Shown here: in pieces, positions 63,286-64,000 of the stretch | How the letters are laid out: every line of letters starts with the position of its first letter | Numbering within the stretch: the stretch's first letter is position 1 | From: Cellulophaga sp. F20128 | Lineage (GTDB): Bacteria > Bacteroidota > Bacteroidia > Flavobacteriales > Flavobacteriaceae | Reading direction: 5' to 3' | Assembly: GCF_023015805.1 (NCBI RefSeq) | Contig: NZ_JALKBA010000012.1 | Span: 35,246 to 99,245, forward strand | DNA: 64,000 nt | Made by a program: the position numbers and the translations under genes | Notes under the pieces: generated by a model | What the model saw: only the letters and a program-made list of their open reading frames with translations | Told to the model about the DNA's origin: nothing | The model's database searches: none

Positions 63286-63576
63286 ATGAAAATGGACAAT
63301 TTATTAATTCTTGAGCGATTAGATCGTTTGGAAAAACTTTTAATAGGACACAAAGAGGTATTAACCTTTGATGAAGCCTGTGATTATACGGGTATATCCA
63401 GAAGCTACCTATATAAACTTACAGCTTCGTGCATAATTCCACATTCCAAACCCAACGGTAAAATGCTCTTTTTTGAAAAAAAGAAACTTGTGGAATGGTT
63501 ACTTCAAAATAAGCGCAAGTCCAAACAAGATATAGAATCCGAAGCTTTGGCCTATACCTTAAGTAATAGACGATAG
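63286..63576 (+). CDS. HTH excisionase-like protein of second element
   Basis: A 96-residue protein with a MerR-like HTH_17 domain: LTFDEACDYTGISRSYLYKLTASCIIPHSKPNGKMLFFEKKKLVEWLLQ. Proteins of this type stand in front of primase-helicase genes in many Bacteroidota integrated elements, as here. It may control excision or transcription of the element. The second in-frame ATG (codon 3) is an equally possible start. Confidence 0.85.
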   Translation: MKMDNLLILERLDRLEKLLIGHKEVLTFDEACDYTGISRSYLYKLTASCIIPHSKPNGKMLFFEKKKLVEWLLQNKRKSKQDIESEALAYTLSNRR

Positions 63577-63641
63577 TCCTAGCATACATTCCTTTTTATT
63601 TAATCACATCTTAAGATAATTAGGGTGTTAAAACGACTCAA

Positions 63642-64000
63642 ATGAAACAAACACCTTATATACGTGTAGGAACCTCCTATTATAAAGAAGTGAAAGCCCC
63701 TACTATTGCCGGGCACTTTAACAAAATCTTGGTGCATTGGAATATGGAAACTATAAAGCAGGATCACGGTAAAGATCATTTAAGTAAAGTTCCCAAATAT
63801 GATGGGTTTACATGCATTCCAAGTCATCTTAATTTTAAGCAGGAATATCTTGGTTTTTACAATATCTATTCACCGCTGGGGAAACAACCTAAAGAAGGCA
63901 ATATGGCCTTATCCTTAAAATTCGTTACACACATATTTGGAGAACATTATGAACTTGGATTGGACTATTTACAGTTATTGTATTTAAAACCTATCCAAGT
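63642..64000 (+). CDS. Primase-helicase-like protein (5' part)
   Basis: An open frame from ATG 63642 to the window edge (119 codons). The translation includes KYDGFTCIPSHLNFKQEY, FYNIYSPL and a FGEHYELGLDYLQLLYLKP segment, which resembles the region ahead of the SF3-type helicase P-loop in Bacteroidota primase-helicase family proteins. The ATPase motifs would lie downstream outside the window. It supports a replicating integrated element following the ICE. Confidence 0.7.
   Translation, partial: MKQTPYIRVGTSYYKEVKAPTIAGHFNKILVHWNMETIKQDHGKDHLSKVPKYDGFTCIPSHLNFKQEYLGFYNIYSPLGKQPKEGNMALSLKFVTHIFGEHYELGLDYLQLLYLKPIQ

Larger units (their letters stand above)
62712..64000. mobile_element. Probable second integrated element in tandem (left part)
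   Basis: After the att repeat the order terminator, tandem 11-bp GTACA repeats (62804-62825), long AT-rich gap, HTH excisionase-like gene and primase-helicase-like gene follows. The same att-terminator-repeat architecture with similar spacing is seen at the left end of the ICE. An integrase and the far att copy should lie beyond the window. Confidence 0.65.

Overview
The window comes from the chromosome of a Bacteroidota bacterium, most likely a member of the Flavobacteriaceae. The evidence is the TAnnTTTG-type promoters, the lack of strong Shine-Dalgarno sites, the GSCFA protein, the SusC-like OMP_b-brl outer-membrane barrel, BfmA/BtgA mobilisation proteins and a Bacteroidetes-type tra operon. 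The species cannot be fixed from sequence reading alone.

Bases 1-13,760 are ordinary core chromosome: GSCFA protein and alaS; an M23 peptidase, MerR regulator, LemA and two TPM-domain proteins; a large outer-membrane barrel protein; the GTPases Der and Era; an AGCS amino-acid/sodium symporter; and an initiator tRNA-fMet (CAU).

The 3' end of that tRNA gene is the target of a ~49 kb integrative and conjugative element (ICE), bounded by a 51-bp direct repeat (13,718-13,768 and 62,712-62,762). Its parts from left to right are: (i) a metal-efflux island (RND-OMF fusion, adaptor, PII-like protein, two Fur-family regulators, two P1B ATPases each preceded by a STAS/SEC14-like protein, and an APC permease); (ii) a DUF4238 protein and a 207-bp tandem-repeat region; (iii) ssb, small ICE genes, a hairpin-rich candidate oriT, bfmA, the DUF5712 relaxase and a coupling ATPase; (iv) a type III restriction-modification operon with a RES-domain third gene; (v) the tra operon traE-F-G-I-J-K-M-N on the minus strand and a cell-wall amidase; (vi) a six-gene defence operon on the minus strand; (vii) replication and regulation genes (DnaC-like ATPase, HTH proteins, RteC, membrane LuxR regulator with an asparaginase-like partner) and a tyrosine integrase next to the right end.

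The most striking locus is the defence operon at 49,848-56,391. It reads AAA+ ATPase, subtilisin-like S8 protease (an IetAS-like pair), two related TIR proteins, a SIR2-SLOG protein (ThsA) and a DUF1863-type TIR protein (ThsB). All six genes lie within 1-16 bases of each other. One promoter sits in front, overlapped by five copies of a (C/T)GTAAT motif spaced 21, 21, 21 and 20 bp. The first gene ends in a helix-turn-helix, so it may regulate its own operon. By inference this is a Thoeris system with three potential TIR sensors, built into one transcription unit with a cytosolic protease module.

Beyond the right repeat the layout att, terminator, tandem 11-bp GTACA repeats recurs and is followed by an excisionase-like gene and the start of a primase-helicase-like gene. 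A second integrated element therefore probably lies in tandem at the same tRNA and runs out of the window.
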